Part shown: positions 7,702 to 15,019 of the stretch, piece after piece
Position numbering within the stretch: the first letter of the stretch is position 1
How the letters are laid out: every line of letters begins with the position of its first letter
From: Fusobacteriota bacterium
Lineage (GTDB): Bacteria > Fusobacteriota > Fusobacteriia > Fusobacteriales > Fusobacteriaceae
Direction: 5' to 3'
Assembly: GCA_023389595.1 (NCBI GenBank)
Contig: JAEWEF010000039.1
Location: 1-18,844 of the forward strand
Length of the DNA: 18,844 bases
Translations under genes and position numbers: made by a program
The notes under the pieces: model-generated
Seen by the model: only the letters and a program-made list of their open reading frames with translations
Databases searched by the model: none
What the model was told of the DNA's origin: nothing

Positions 7702-7762
7702 TATCTGATATTTTTTAATTATTCATATTATTTGCCGGGAAAACCATCTCCAACTCCCGAGC
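7672..7762 (-). ncRNA. Candidate small RNA or attenuator leader upstream of malK
   Basis: On the minus strand a stem of TTGC plus CGGGA with one bulged T pairs with TCCCG plus GCAA (between about 7764 and 7731). It is closed by a loop containing TTGGAGATGG. About 30 AT-rich bases follow, then the hairpin with T-run at 7672-7701. An extended -10 box sits at 7763-7771. The GC content of the two hairpins stands out sharply from the flanks. A transcript of roughly 85-90 bases would have the shape of a bacterial small RNA or a premature-termination leader. If it starts near 7757, the outer TTGC pairs are not included. I do not recognise it as a known riboswitch family. Confidence 0.4.
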
Positions 7763-7771
7763 AATATAGCA
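7763..7771 (-). promoter_or_regulatory. Extended -10 element for the candidate leader RNA
   Basis: TGCTATATT on the minus strand fits the extended -10 pattern TGnTATAAT with one mismatch. The -35 region 17 bases upstream (TAAATT) is weak, which extended -10 promoters can tolerate. Transcription would begin near 7757. Confidence 0.35.
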
Positions 7772-7863
7772 CACACTTTTTAAAAAATTTAAAATTTAAT
7801 CACAATATTTTTTTATTTTTTAATTTTAAAACCTTTTAAAATTCTCTAAACAAGATACAAAAT

Positions 7864-7893
7864 AAAAAAATCCCCTTTAAAAGAGGATTTTTT
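7864..7893 (-). terminator. Terminator of the S10-spc operon after secY
   Basis: The arms AAAAAATCC and GGATTTTTT (7865-7873 and 7885-7893) enclose a short internal CTT/AAG pairing with one mismatch. In the minus direction the stem ends in a run of seven Ts (7870-7864). It begins one base past the secY stop codon, so the ribosomal operon ends here. Confidence 0.78.
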
Positions 7894-7894
7894 A

Positions 7895-9175
7895 TTATAA
7901 GAATCCTTTGTAATCTCTCATAACTAAATGTGCATTTATTTGTTGAACTGTATCCAATGCAACTCCAACAACTATAATTATCCCTGTTCCACCAAAATAA
8001 ACTGGTAGTCCCATTGCAGTAAAAATAACATGTGGTAATATAGAAATTGCTGCAAGGAAGAAACCTCCACCCCAAGTAATTCTAGTAACCACTCCTTCAA
8101 GGTAATCAACAGTTTCACTTCCCGGTCTTATTCCAGGTATAGTCCCCCCGCCTTGTTTAAGATTTTCTGCAACTTTTTCTGGATCAAATATTATTGCCGT
8201 ATAGAAAAATGAGAAAAATATAATTATTACTGCATATAATATCATATACACGGGATGATTATTAGAGAACATTATAGATAAAGTTGTTTTCCAACTAGAA
8301 GTTGAAGGTATAGCATTTACTATCAGATTTGGAATTAACATAAAAACTGATGCAAAGATAACTGGCATAACTCCAGAACTGTTTAATCTAAGTGGTATAT
8401 AAGAATTATGTGCTAATCCATTTCTGTTCCCAAATCCTTTTCCAACATAGTGTATAGGAATTTTTCTTTGTCCAAGTTGAAACACAACTATACCGGCAAC
8501 TGTTATTATAGCAAGTGCTGCAACTAAACAGAATAAAGGTATAAGGAATTTACTTCCTTGCATTTTTTGTATAGTTTGTACAACGCTTGCTGGTCCTCTC
8601 GAAATTACATTCAAGAATATTATTAACGAAACTCCGTTTCCTATTCCTTTAATAGAAATCTGTTCTCCAACCCACATCAAAAACACTGTACCAGCTACAA
8701 GTGTTGTTATTGTAGATAAGAAAAAGAAAAATCCAGGATTATAAATAAGTCCAACAGATTGTAACCACAGACATATTCCCGCACCTTGTAAAGCGGCAAT
8801 AAATATTGTTAAATATCTTGTCCATTGAGTTATTTTATTTCTACCAGATTCTCCCTCTTTTTGTATTTCTTCTAGTGGTGGAATAATAGAAACTAATAAA
8901 CTTACTACTATTGATGAGTTGATGTATGGAATTATTCCTAATGCAAATATAGATACTCTTGTAAACGCTCCTCCTGAAAATAAATTTATGTATCCAAGTA
9001 AATTATTTTGAGCCGTCATATCTGCTAGTCTATCTATGTCAACACCCGGTATAGGAATAAATGTTCCTATTCTAGCTACTAAAAACATCATCAAAGTGAA
9101 AAGTATTCTTTCTCTAAGTTCAGGAATTCTTATTATTGTCCTAACCTTATCATTAAATTTTTCTATGAAGGTCAA
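7895..9175 (-). CDS. secY: Preprotein translocase channel subunit SecY
   Basis: 426 residues, a normal length, with ten membrane segments. SecY forms the protein-conducting channel of the inner membrane with SecE and SecG and receives substrates from ribosomes or SecA. Recognisable blocks are FIPIPGVD in the first periplasmic region, the GGTIPGIRPG stretch and YLEGVVTRITWGG in the late loops. The start codon is TTG at 9175, with AGGAGG nine bases upstream and no ATG nearby that would keep the conserved N-terminus FIEKFNDKVRTIIRIPELRERI in two parts. Last gene of the operon, 29 bases after rplO, directly followed by a terminator; adk and map, which often follow secY, are not here. Confidence 0.97.
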   Translation of the reverse strand: MTFIEKFNDKVRTIIRIPELRERILFTLMMFLVARIGTFIPIPGVDIDRLADMTAQNNLLGYINLFSGGAFTRVSIFALGIIPYINSSIVVSLLVSIIPPLEEIQKEGESGRNKITQWTRYLTIFIAALQGAGICLWLQSVGLIYNPGFFFFLSTITTLVAGTVFLMWVGEQISIKGIGNGVSLIIFLNVISRGPASVVQTIQKMQGSKFLIPLFCLVAALAIITVAGIVVFQLGQRKIPIHYVGKGFGNRNGLAHNSYIPLRLNSSGVMPVIFASVFMLIPNLIVNAIPSTSSWKTTLSIMFSNNHPVYMILYAVIIIFFSFFYTAIIFDPEKVAENLKQGGGTIPGIRPGSETVDYLEGVVTRITWGGGFFLAAISILPHVIFTAMGLPVYFGGTGIIIVVGVALDTVQQINAHLVMRDYKGFL

Positions 9176-9204
9176 ATTTTTTCACCTCCTAAAATCACAT
9201 ATCA

Positions 9205-9684
9205 TTATGCATTTTCTGAAACTTCTTCGCAACCACATTTATCTGATATTAATTCAACAGATCCGCCTTTAGCTTCTATAGCTGCTTTAGCTGCTTTAGA
9301 AATTTTATGTGCTTTTACTGTTAGTTTTTTAGTTAGCTCTCCATTTGCTAAAATTTTTACACCGTCTTTTAAATTTTTGATTAAAAATTCTGCGTAAAGC
9401 AATTCTGGAGTTACTACATCTCCATCATTAAAGTTATTTAAAGTGTCTAATGTAATAATAGCATAATCTTTTCTGAAAATTGCATTAGAGAATCCTCTTT
9501 TAGGAATTCTTCTGTATATAGGCATTTGTCCACCTTCAAAATAAGGTTTTACTCCGCCACCAGCTCTTGATTTTTGACCGTTCATACCTTTAGCAGCTGT
9601 TTTCCCCCAACCTGAAGAATTTCCTCTTCCAACTCTTTTTCTTGATTTTTTAGGTACTGAAGGTGATAATTCATTTATTTTCAT
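9205..9684 (-). CDS. rplO: 50S ribosomal protein L15
   Basis: 159 residues, about 12-15 longer than usual. L15 binds 23S rRNA late in 50S assembly. KKSRKRVGRG, the glycine-rich GKTAAKGMNGQKSRAGGG and FEGGQMPIYRRIPKRGF are the family marks. Many L15 proteins have HKGQ where this one has MNGQ. The C-terminus carries an extra tail with two cysteines (C150, C152 in DKCGCEE), not typical of L15. The ATG overlaps the rpmD stop by one base (TAATG), and AGGAGG lies inside the end of rpmD, so translation is likely coupled. Confidence 0.97.
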   Translation of the reverse strand: MKINELSPSVPKKSRKRVGRGNSSGWGKTAAKGMNGQKSRAGGGVKPYFEGGQMPIYRRIPKRGFSNAIFRKDYAIITLDTLNNFNDGDVVTPELLYAEFLIKNLKDGVKILANGELTKKLTVKAHKISKAAKAAIEAKGGSVELISDKCGCEEVSENA

Positions 9685-9869
9685 TATGCTTGCACCTCCT
9701 CAACTTTTATTAAGTATGATATTTGATCTAATTTACCTTTTATTTCTGGTGTTAATTCATGTTCTACAACATCATGCATTTTCTTAAGCCCTAGCGACTT
9801 AGCAGTTGCTATGTGGTTAGGCTTTCTTCCAATTACGCTCTTTACAAGCTCTATTCTAAGTTTTGCCAT
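9684..9869 (-). CDS. rpmD: 50S ribosomal protein L30
   Basis: 61 residues, the usual bacterial length for L30, a small 23S rRNA-binding protein. LRIELVKSVIGRKPNHIATA followed by LGLKKMHDVVEHE is the conserved L30 core. The ATG at 9869 follows the rpsE stop by 10 bases, with its ribosome binding site (GGAGG) overlapping that gap. It ends by overlapping the rplO start. Confidence 0.96.
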   Translation of the reverse strand: MAKLRIELVKSVIGRKPNHIATAKSLGLKKMHDVVEHELTPEIKGKLDQISYLIKVEEVQA

Positions 9870-9879
9870 TTCTTTCCTC

Positions 9880-10383
9880 CTAGCTTAAGATATCTCTTAC
9901 TTCTTTCCCTCTTAATGCTGCTATTTCTTCAGCAGTTCTAAGATTCTTTAAAGCTTCAACAGTAGCTCTTGCTACGTTATGTTTATTTCTTGAACCTTTT
10001 ATTTTAGTTAAAATATCATGAACTCCTACTAATTCTAGTATTTCTCTAGCTGAAGACCCTGCAACAACTCCTGTTCCTTCGTGAGCTGGTGCCATCCATA
10101 ATGAAGTTGCTCCCCATTTCCCAACAATTTCATGAGGAATTGTTTTATTTTTTAAAGAAACATCAACTACATTTCTTTTTGCAGATGCTATAGCTTTTCT
10201 TATTGCATCAGGTACTCCATTAGCTTTTCCAAGTCCTAGACCGATTTTACCTTCTCCGTCTCCAACAGCAGCTAATACAGCGAAAGATATAGATCTTCCT
10301 CCTTTAGTAGTCTTAGAAACTCTTGATATCTTTAATAGTTTTTCTTGATATTGTTTTTCTTCTTTAAACATTGTTTTAGACAA
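9880..10383 (-). CDS. rpsE: 30S ribosomal protein S5
   Basis: 167 residues from a TTG start at 10383. S5 sits on the 30S near the decoding region, guards translational accuracy and is where spectinomycin-resistance changes occur. The N-terminal domain has KGGRSISFAVLAAVGDGEGK; the C-terminal domain has EGTGVVAGSSAREILELVGV and DILTKIKGSRNKHN. The last block differs from the common GSNNPIN. The frame is open to an ATG at 10419, but that would add MLLIFFKRGGFK, whose codons contain the AGGAGG site itself. With TTG the site is 7 bases upstream, and the product begins SKTMFKEEK. The internal ATG at 10371 is too far from the site. Confidence 0.95.
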   Translation of the reverse strand: MSKTMFKEEKQYQEKLLKISRVSKTTKGGRSISFAVLAAVGDGEGKIGLGLGKANGVPDAIRKAIASAKRNVVDVSLKNKTIPHEIVGKWGATSLWMAPAHEGTGVVAGSSAREILELVGVHDILTKIKGSRNKHNVARATVEALKNLRTAEEIAALRGKEVRDILS

Positions 10384-10409
10384 CTTGAATCCTCCTCTCT
10401 TAAAGAATA

Positions 10410-10778
10410 TTAGAAGCAAAGTCCAGCTTCTCTGGCTGCTTCAGCAAGAGCTGCTACTCTTCCCATATATTTATATCCTGATCTATCAAAAACGATAGAT
10501 TCTATTCCTTTTGCTTTTGCTCTTTCTGCTATAGCTTTTCCAACTACTTTTGCTGCCTCTATGTTAGAACCTTGTGGAATACTTCCTTTTAATTCCTTAT
10601 CAACAGTAGAAGCCGATACTAAAGTTACTCCTTTAACATCATCTATTAGTTGAGCAAATATATTGTTATTAGATCTATAAACTGAAAGTCTTGGTTTTTC
10701 TGCTGTTCCAGAAATTTTATTTCTTATAGACATTCTTTTTTTCAGTCTTGCTGCTTGTCTATCAATCTTTTTAAACAA
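10410..10778 (-). CDS. rplR: 50S ribosomal protein L18
   Basis: 122 residues, normal for L18, which binds 5S rRNA in the central protuberance with L5. Conserved segments are GTAEKPRLSVYRSNNNIFAQ, DDVKGVTLVSAST and FDRSGYKYMGRVAALAEAAR near the C-terminus. The N-terminal basic tail (IDRQAARLKKRMSIRNKI) is typical. The start is TTG at 10778, with AGGAGG eight bases upstream. It lies 26 bases before rpsE. Confidence 0.97.
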   Translation of the reverse strand: MFKKIDRQAARLKKRMSIRNKISGTAEKPRLSVYRSNNNIFAQLIDDVKGVTLVSASTVDKELKGSIPQGSNIEAAKVVGKAIAERAKAKGIESIVFDRSGYKYMGRVAALAEAAREAGLCF

Positions 10779-10809
10779 CTTTCTTACCTCCTATTTTTAA
10801 GCTACATTA

Positions 10810-11343
10810 CTAAGATTTTTTACCTTCTTTTCTTCTGATATGTTCGTCGGCATACTTAACCCCTTTACCTTTATATGGTTCAGGCGGTCTCTTAGCTCTT
10901 ATATTAGCTGCAACTTGACCAACTAAATCTTTTTCTATTCCATCTATGTGTATAGTTGTATTTTTTTCAACTGTAAATGTGATTCCTTCAATTGGATCTA
11001 TAATAATAGGATGAGAATATCCTAAAGATATTTCTAGTCCTTTTCCTTGTAAAGCAGCTTTGTATCCAACACCTACTAGAGATAAAGTTTTTCTGTATCC
11101 TTCAGAAACACCAGTTACCATATTTTGTATTAACGCTCTAGTTGTTCCGTGTATTGCTCTATCAAAAGGATTTTCACTGTGTCTTTCAACAACAACGTGA
11201 CCATCTTCTAATTTTATATCTAAACTTTTGTTAAATTCTTTTTTTAATGTACCCTTTGGCCCTTTAACAGTAACTACATTATCTGCAACTGTAAATTCAA
11301 CTCCAGAAGGTACTGAAATAGGTTTTTTTCCTACTCTTGACAT
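10810..11343 (-). CDS. rplF: 50S ribosomal protein L6
   Basis: 177 residues, the usual length. L6 contacts 23S rRNA near the sarcin-ricin loop and the factor-binding site. The start MSRVGKKPISVPSGVEF, the internal GVGYKAALQGKGLEISLGYSH and the C-terminal IRAKRPPEPYKGKGVKY are diagnostic. ATG at 11343 with GGAGG upstream. It lies 28 bases after rpsH. Confidence 0.98.
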   Translation of the reverse strand: MSRVGKKPISVPSGVEFTVADNVVTVKGPKGTLKKEFNKSLDIKLEDGHVVVERHSENPFDRAIHGTTRALIQNMVTGVSEGYRKTLSLVGVGYKAALQGKGLEISLGYSHPIIIDPIEGITFTVEKNTTIHIDGIEKDLVGQVAANIRAKRPPEPYKGKGVKYADEHIRRKEGKKS

Positions 11344-11371
11344 CTTATATAGACACCTCCCTAAGTTTTAA

Positions 11372-11767
11372 TTACCAAATGAATGCAAGAACCTCTCCGC
11401 CAACTTTTTCATTTCTAGCTTTTTTATCTGTTAATATTCCTTTAGAAGTAGAAACTATCGCTATTCCAAGACCAGATAATACTTTTGGCATATCTTCAAC
11501 TGATGAGTATACTCTTCTTCCTGGTTTAGAAATTCTCTTCATTCCTTTTATAACTCTTTCTTTTCCAGCATATTTTAAATAAACTCTTATATTTTTATGA
11601 TTTCCTTCAGTAACAATTTTATAATTAGAAATGTATCCTTCTTCTTTTAATATTTCCGCTATTTTTTCTTTCATATTAGAATGTGGGATATCTACTTTTT
11701 CATGCATAACTGCATTAGCGTTTCTAATTCTTGTTAACATATCAGCTATTGGATCTGTTAAATACAT
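11372..11767 (-). CDS. rpsH: 30S ribosomal protein S8
   Basis: 131 residues. S8 binds 16S rRNA in the central domain and, in E. coli, represses the spc operon by binding its mRNA near L5; whether that occurs here is not visible. Typical blocks are DPIADMLTRIRNAN at the N-terminus and the C-terminal STSKGILTDKKARNEKVGGE ending in VLAFIW. ATG at 11767 with GGAGG upstream, 26 bases after rpsN. Confidence 0.98.
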   Translation of the reverse strand: MYLTDPIADMLTRIRNANAVMHEKVDIPHSNMKEKIAEILKEEGYISNYKIVTEGNHKNIRVYLKYAGKERVIKGMKRISKPGRRVYSSVEDMPKVLSGLGIAIVSTSKGILTDKKARNEKVGGEVLAFIW

Positions 11768-11793
11768 CTATTGAAATCCTCCTTCCTTATTAA

Positions 11794-12081
11794 TTACCAA
11801 GATGATTTTTTTACACCAGGAATAACTCCTGCACCAGCTAGTTGTCTGAATTTTACTCTTGAAATTCCAAACTCTCTCATATATCCTCTTGGTCTTCCGT
11901 CTAATTGACATCTATTTCTTTTTCTAACTGGAGAAGAATCTTTAGGAAGTTTATTTAATTCGAACATTGCTTCCATATCTCCTGCAGCTACTCTTTTCTT
12001 TAATTCTGCTCTTTTTTCAGCATATTTATCACATAGTGCCGCTCTTTTCACATCTCTTGCGATCATTGACTTTTTCGCCAT
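11794..12081 (-). CDS. rpsN: 30S ribosomal protein S14, long zinc-independent form
   Basis: 95 residues, the long form of S14, placed in the 30S head. The C-terminal block LDGRPRGYMREFGISRVKFR and the ending PGVKKSSW are conserved. The C-x-x-C...C-x-x-C zinc ribbon of the 61-residue form is missing; only two scattered cysteines occur (in AALCDKY and NRCQLDG). Most low-GC Firmicutes keep the zinc form at this operon position, so this gene is one of the better lineage clues and favours Fusobacteriota. It lies 21 bases after rplE, with ATG and AGGAGG. Confidence 0.97.
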   Translation of the reverse strand: MAKKSMIARDVKRAALCDKYAEKRAELKKRVAAGDMEAMFELNKLPKDSSPVRKRNRCQLDGRPRGYMREFGISRVKFRQLAGAGVIPGVKKSSW

Positions 12082-12102
12082 CTATTCTTAACCTCCTCGC
12101 TA

Positions 12103-12654
12103 TTACTTTTTAAAAGGCATTCCAAATGCTCTTAATAAAGCTCTTCCTTCTTCATCTGTTTTAGCAGAAGATACCATAGTAATAGACATTCCTAATAGTT
12201 TTTCAACTTTGTCGAAATCTATTTCAGGGAATACTATTTGGTCTGCTAATCCTAAAGAGTAATTTCCTCTTCCGTCAAAAGCATTAGCTGAAACCCCTTC
12301 AAAGTCTCTAACTCTAGGAAGAACAACATTTATTAATCTATCTAAAAAGTCATACATTCTTTCTTTTCTAAGAGTTACTTTTGCTCCTATTGGCATTCCT
12401 TCTCTTAATTTGAATCCAGCTTCAGATTTTTTAGCTTTTCTAAGTAATGGTTTTTGTCCTGTAATTAATGCTAAGTCGTTCATAGCAGCATCAATAAGTT
12501 TTGTATTTTGAGTTGCTTCTCCAACTCCCATGTTAACTATTATTTTTTCCATTTTAGGACATTCCATAATATTTTTTATTTCTAAATCTTTCATTAATTT
12601 AGGAACTACAACTTCATCATAATATTTATGATATCTAGAAACGTATTTAGACAC
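12103..12654 (-). CDS. rplE: 50S ribosomal protein L5
   Basis: 183 residues, slightly above the usual 179. L5 binds 5S rRNA and touches P-site tRNA. Blocks seen are NIMECPKMEKIIVNMGVGEA, TGQKPLLRKAKKSEAGFKLR and the C-terminal MSITMVSSAKTDEEGRALL. The start codon is GTG at 12654, with AGGAGG nine bases upstream, giving the N-terminus MSKYVSRYHKYYDEVV. It lies 18 bases after rplX. Confidence 0.97.
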   Translation of the reverse strand: MSKYVSRYHKYYDEVVVPKLMKDLEIKNIMECPKMEKIIVNMGVGEATQNTKLIDAAMNDLALITGQKPLLRKAKKSEAGFKLREGMPIGAKVTLRKERMYDFLDRLINVVLPRVRDFEGVSANAFDGRGNYSLGLADQIVFPEIDFDKVEKLLGMSITMVSSAKTDEEGRALLRAFGMPFKK

Positions 12655-12672
12655 TTACGTTTTCCTCCTTTC

Positions 12673-13014
12673 TTATAGAACTTCTCCAGATTTCTTAGAG
12701 TATCTCACTTTTTTACCATCTACTATTTTATGTCCAACTCTAGTAGGCTTTTTAGTTTTTTCATCGTATAGCATAACTTTTGATGAAAATATTGGAGCTT
12801 CTTGCTCTACAACTCTACCTTGTGGGTTCACTTGAGATGGCTTTAAATGTTTTTTAACTATATTTATTCCTTCAACTACTATTTTCCCTTTTTTAGGAAA
12901 TACTTTTTTTACTTTACCTGTTTTATTTTTATCAGATCCAGATATTACATAAACCATATCTCCAGTTTTAACATGTAATGTATTTGGAACGAATTTTATC
13001 TTAGGTTTAGCCAC
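12673..13014 (-). CDS. rplX: 50S ribosomal protein L24
   Basis: 113 residues, slightly longer than the common 102-105. L24 is an assembly initiator that binds the 5' end of 23S rRNA. The KOW motif is at about residues 16-44 (TGDMVYVISGSDKNKTGKVK). VEGINIVKKHLKPSQVNPQG and the late KPTRVGHKIVDGKKVRYSKK follow. The start codon is GTG at 13014 with AGGAGG nine bases upstream. It lies 21 bases after rplN. Confidence 0.97.
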   Translation of the reverse strand: MAKPKIKFVPNTLHVKTGDMVYVISGSDKNKTGKVKKVFPKKGKIVVEGINIVKKHLKPSQVNPQGRVVEQEAPIFSSKVMLYDEKTKKPTRVGHKIVDGKKVRYSKKSGEVL

Positions 13015-13035
13015 GATTATAAGCCTCCTCTCTCA

Positions 13036-13404
13036 TTATAATACTTCTGGTGCTAGAGACAATATTTTCATAAAGTTTTTAGCTCTTAATTCTCTTGCAA
13101 CAGGCCCAAATATTCTTGTCGCTCTTGGTTCGTTATTGTTATTTATAACTACACCAGCATTATCATCAAATTTTATATATGATCCATCTTCTCTTCTAGT
13201 TTCTTTTTTAGTTCTAACTATAACAGCTTTTATAACATCACCTTTTTTAACGTTACCTCCAGGTATAGCTTCTTTAACTGATGCCACTACGATGTCTCCG
13301 ATTCTTCCGAATCTTTTTCTTGATCCACCTAAAACTCTGATTACCATAAGTTTTTTAGCACCAGAGTTGTCAGCAACGTTAAGGATAGTTTGTTGTTGTA
13401 CCAT
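13036..13404 (-). CDS. rplN: 50S ribosomal protein L14
   Basis: 122 residues, the family's exact usual length. L14 lies at the subunit interface, where it contacts 16S rRNA and is the docking site of the silencing factor RsfS. LNVADNSGAKKLMVIRVLGG, IKFDDNAGVVINNNNEPRAT and RIFGPVARELR are highly conserved. In E. coli this gene opens the separate spc operon. Here only 27 bases separate it from rpsQ, and no terminator or promoter is visible, so S10 and spc appear fused into one unit. Confidence 0.98.
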   Translation of the reverse strand: MVQQQTILNVADNSGAKKLMVIRVLGGSRKRFGRIGDIVVASVKEAIPGGNVKKGDVIKAVIVRTKKETRREDGSYIKFDDNAGVVINNNNEPRATRIFGPVARELRAKNFMKILSLAPEVL

Positions 13405-13431
13405 TAAAATATCCTCCTCTCAACATCTGGA

Positions 13432-13683
13432 TTATTTTGCTTTTTCTAATACTTCTACAAGTCTCCAATTTTTATCTTTAGATAATGGTCTTGTTTCCAT
13501 TATTCTTACTCTATCTCCTATCGCAGCAACATTAGCTTCGTCATGAGCTTTAAATTTTGTTGTTTTTTTAACTCTTTTTTTGTATATAGGATGTAGTATC
13601 ATTGTTTCTATAGCTACAACTATAGTTTTGTCCATTTTGTCAGAAAGAACTATCCCTTCTCTAACTTTTCTTTCGTTTCTCAA
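13432..13683 (-). CDS. rpsQ: 30S ribosomal protein S17
   Basis: 83 residues, normal. S17 binds the 5' domain of 16S rRNA early in 30S assembly. REGIVLSDKMDKTIVVAIET, HPIYKKRVKKTTKFKAHDE and the MET RPLSK segment near the end identify it. The start codon is TTG at 13683, eight bases after AGGAGG. It follows rpmC by 52 bases, the second-longest gap in the operon, in which I see no structure beyond the ribosome site. Confidence 0.97.
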   Translation of the reverse strand: MRNERKVREGIVLSDKMDKTIVVAIETMILHPIYKKRVKKTTKFKAHDEANVAAIGDRVRIMETRPLSKDKNWRLVEVLEKAK

Positions 13684-13735
13684 GATATTAACCTCCTCTT
13701 TTAAAGATTAAAATATTTATTAATAAAACTGAGAA

Positions 13736-13918
13736 TTATCTTTCGTTTAATATTGTATTAATTCTAGCTATTTCTCTTCTTACTTCTCTAATTTTTGCAG
13801 TGTTTGTTAGTTGACCTAATGAAAGTTGAAACTTTAAGTTGAATAATTCTTCTTTAAGCTCTTTGCATTTAACAACTAAGTCTTCACTAGTCATTTCTCT
13901 TATTTCTTTCGCTCTCAT
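13736..13918 (-). CDS. rpmC: 50S ribosomal protein L29
   Basis: 60 residues, usual for L29, a two-helix protein by the exit tunnel next to L23. The N-terminal MRAKEIREMTSEDL, then LKEELFNLKFQLSLGQLTNT and IREVRREIARINT, are the family pattern. The ATG overlaps the rplP stop by one base (TAATG). The only upstream site is a weak GGTAGGTG, so coupling to rplP translation is likely. Confidence 0.97.
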   Translation of the reverse strand: MRAKEIREMTSEDLVVKCKELKEELFNLKFQLSLGQLTNTAKIREVRREIARINTILNER

Positions 13919-14340
13919 TAGTTTTCACCTACCATTTCTCTTTTTATAACTTTACATTTTATAGGTAATTTCATAGCTGCTTTTCTTAAAGCCATAACTG
14001 CTTTTTCTTCGCTTACTCCTGCAACTTCAAACATTATTCTTCCAGGTTTTACTACTGATACCCAACCTTCAACGTTTCCTTTACCTTTACCCATTCTCAC
14101 TCCTGCTGGTCTAGCAGTAATAGGTTTATCTGGGAATATTCTTATATATGTTTTACCTTCTCTTTTGAACGTTCTGTTTATTGCAACCCGACATGATTCT
14201 ATTTGTCTGTTTGTTATCCAAGATGGTTCAAGAGCTTGTAATCCAAAATCTCCGAAAGCAACAGTATTTCCTCTTTGAGCTGTCCCTTTCATTCTTCCTC
14301 TAAACATTTTTCTATGTTTTGTTCTCTTTGGCATCAACAT
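13918..14340 (-). CDS. rplP: 50S ribosomal protein L16
   Basis: 140 residues. L16 shapes the A-site tRNA-binding region of the 50S. MLMPKRTKHRKMFRGRMKG, VAFGDFGLQALEPSWIT and the GRIMFEVAGVSEEKAVMALR helix are characteristic. The first ATG at 14340 is only 2 bases past the rpsC stop, with GGGGGAG inside the rpsC end. The second in-frame ATG two codons later is possible, but MLMPKR is the common family start. Confidence 0.97.
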   Translation of the reverse strand: MLMPKRTKHRKMFRGRMKGTAQRGNTVAFGDFGLQALEPSWITNRQIESCRVAINRTFKREGKTYIRIFPDKPITARPAGVRMGKGKGNVEGWVSVVKPGRIMFEVAGVSEEKAVMALRKAAMKLPIKCKVIKREMVGEN

Positions 14341-14342
14341 GA

Positions 14343-15002
14343 TTAAGCGTCTCCCCCTTCCTTTTGGTTTGTTGGAAGAACTTCACCGTGGAATATCCAT
14401 ACTTTGATTCCAAGTGCTCCATAAGTTGTATGAGCTGTTGCTGTAGCATAATCTACGTCTGCTCTTAAAGTGTGTAGAGGTACTTTACCTTCAACAGACC
14501 ATTCAGATCTAGCTATTTCAGCTCCATTTAATCTTCCAGATACCATTACTTTTATTCCTTTTGCTCCAGACTTCATTGCTCTTCCTATAGCCTGAGTCAT
14601 AGCTCTTTTGTAAGCAACCCTTTTTTCAATTTGTGCCGCTATAGATTCAGCAACTAAAACTGCATCTTTATTAAAATCTTTTATTTCTTGAACTTTAACT
14701 GTTACTTTTTTACCAGTTAATTTTTCTAATTTCACTCTTAGTGCATCTATTTCTGCACCTTTTCTACCAATTATAATTCCTGCTTTTCCTGTGTGAATAT
14801 AAACAGTTAATTGTGCAGGAGAAGTTCTTTCTACTGTAACTTTAGAAATTCCTGCGTGGTAGTAGTTTTTCTTTATATATTCTCTTACTTTCATGTCTTC
14901 ATGTAAGTATGTTACGTATTCTTTTTTATCTGCATACCAATTAGAATCCCATGTTCTTGTAATTCCAAGTCTTAGTCCTCTAGGGTCTACCTTTTGTCCC
15001 AC
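14343..15002 (-). CDS. rpsC: 30S ribosomal protein S3
   Basis: 219 residues. S3 lies at the mRNA entry tunnel and helps unwind mRNA. The N-terminus has GQKVDPRGLRLGITRTWDSN, and a type II KH domain carries GIIIGRKGAEIDALR. The C-terminal domain has GRLNGAEIARSEW and GKVPLHTLRADVDYATATAH. The C-terminus stops shortly after VWIFHGEVLP and lacks the long tails of some lineages. The start codon is GTG at 15002 behind AAGGAGG. Confidence 0.98.
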   Translation of the reverse strand: MGQKVDPRGLRLGITRTWDSNWYADKKEYVTYLHEDMKVREYIKKNYYHAGISKVTVERTSPAQLTVYIHTGKAGIIIGRKGAEIDALRVKLEKLTGKKVTVKVQEIKDFNKDAVLVAESIAAQIEKRVAYKRAMTQAIGRAMKSGAKGIKVMVSGRLNGAEIARSEWSVEGKVPLHTLRADVDYATATAHTTYGALGIKVWIFHGEVLPTNQKEGGDA

Positions 15003-15019
15003 AGTTTTACCTCCTTAAT

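Larger units (their letters stand above)
7581..7894. other. Gene-free interval between malK and secY
   Basis: These 314 bases hold no credible coding sequence. From right to left, in the direction of minus-strand transcription, I see the secY terminator, a very AT-rich stretch (7780-7860), an extended -10 site near 7763-7771, a hairpin around 7731-7767, a second hairpin with a T-run (7672-7701), and a possible malK promoter (7610-7638). Confidence 0.7.

Noticed and set aside
7731..7762. Fluoride-riboswitch-like string GGAGATGG in the hairpin upstream of malK
   Set aside because: The pairing partner and the second conserved block of that riboswitch are not found at the expected positions, and malK is not a fluoride-related gene.
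7836..8075. Minus-strand 79-codon frame at the end of secY
   Set aside because: It is an out-of-frame reading of secY running into the terminator, with no ribosome site.
10384..10419. ATG start for S5 giving an extra 12 residues
   Set aside because: The extra codons include the AGGAGG ribosome site and do not match S5. The TTG at 10383 is at the right distance.
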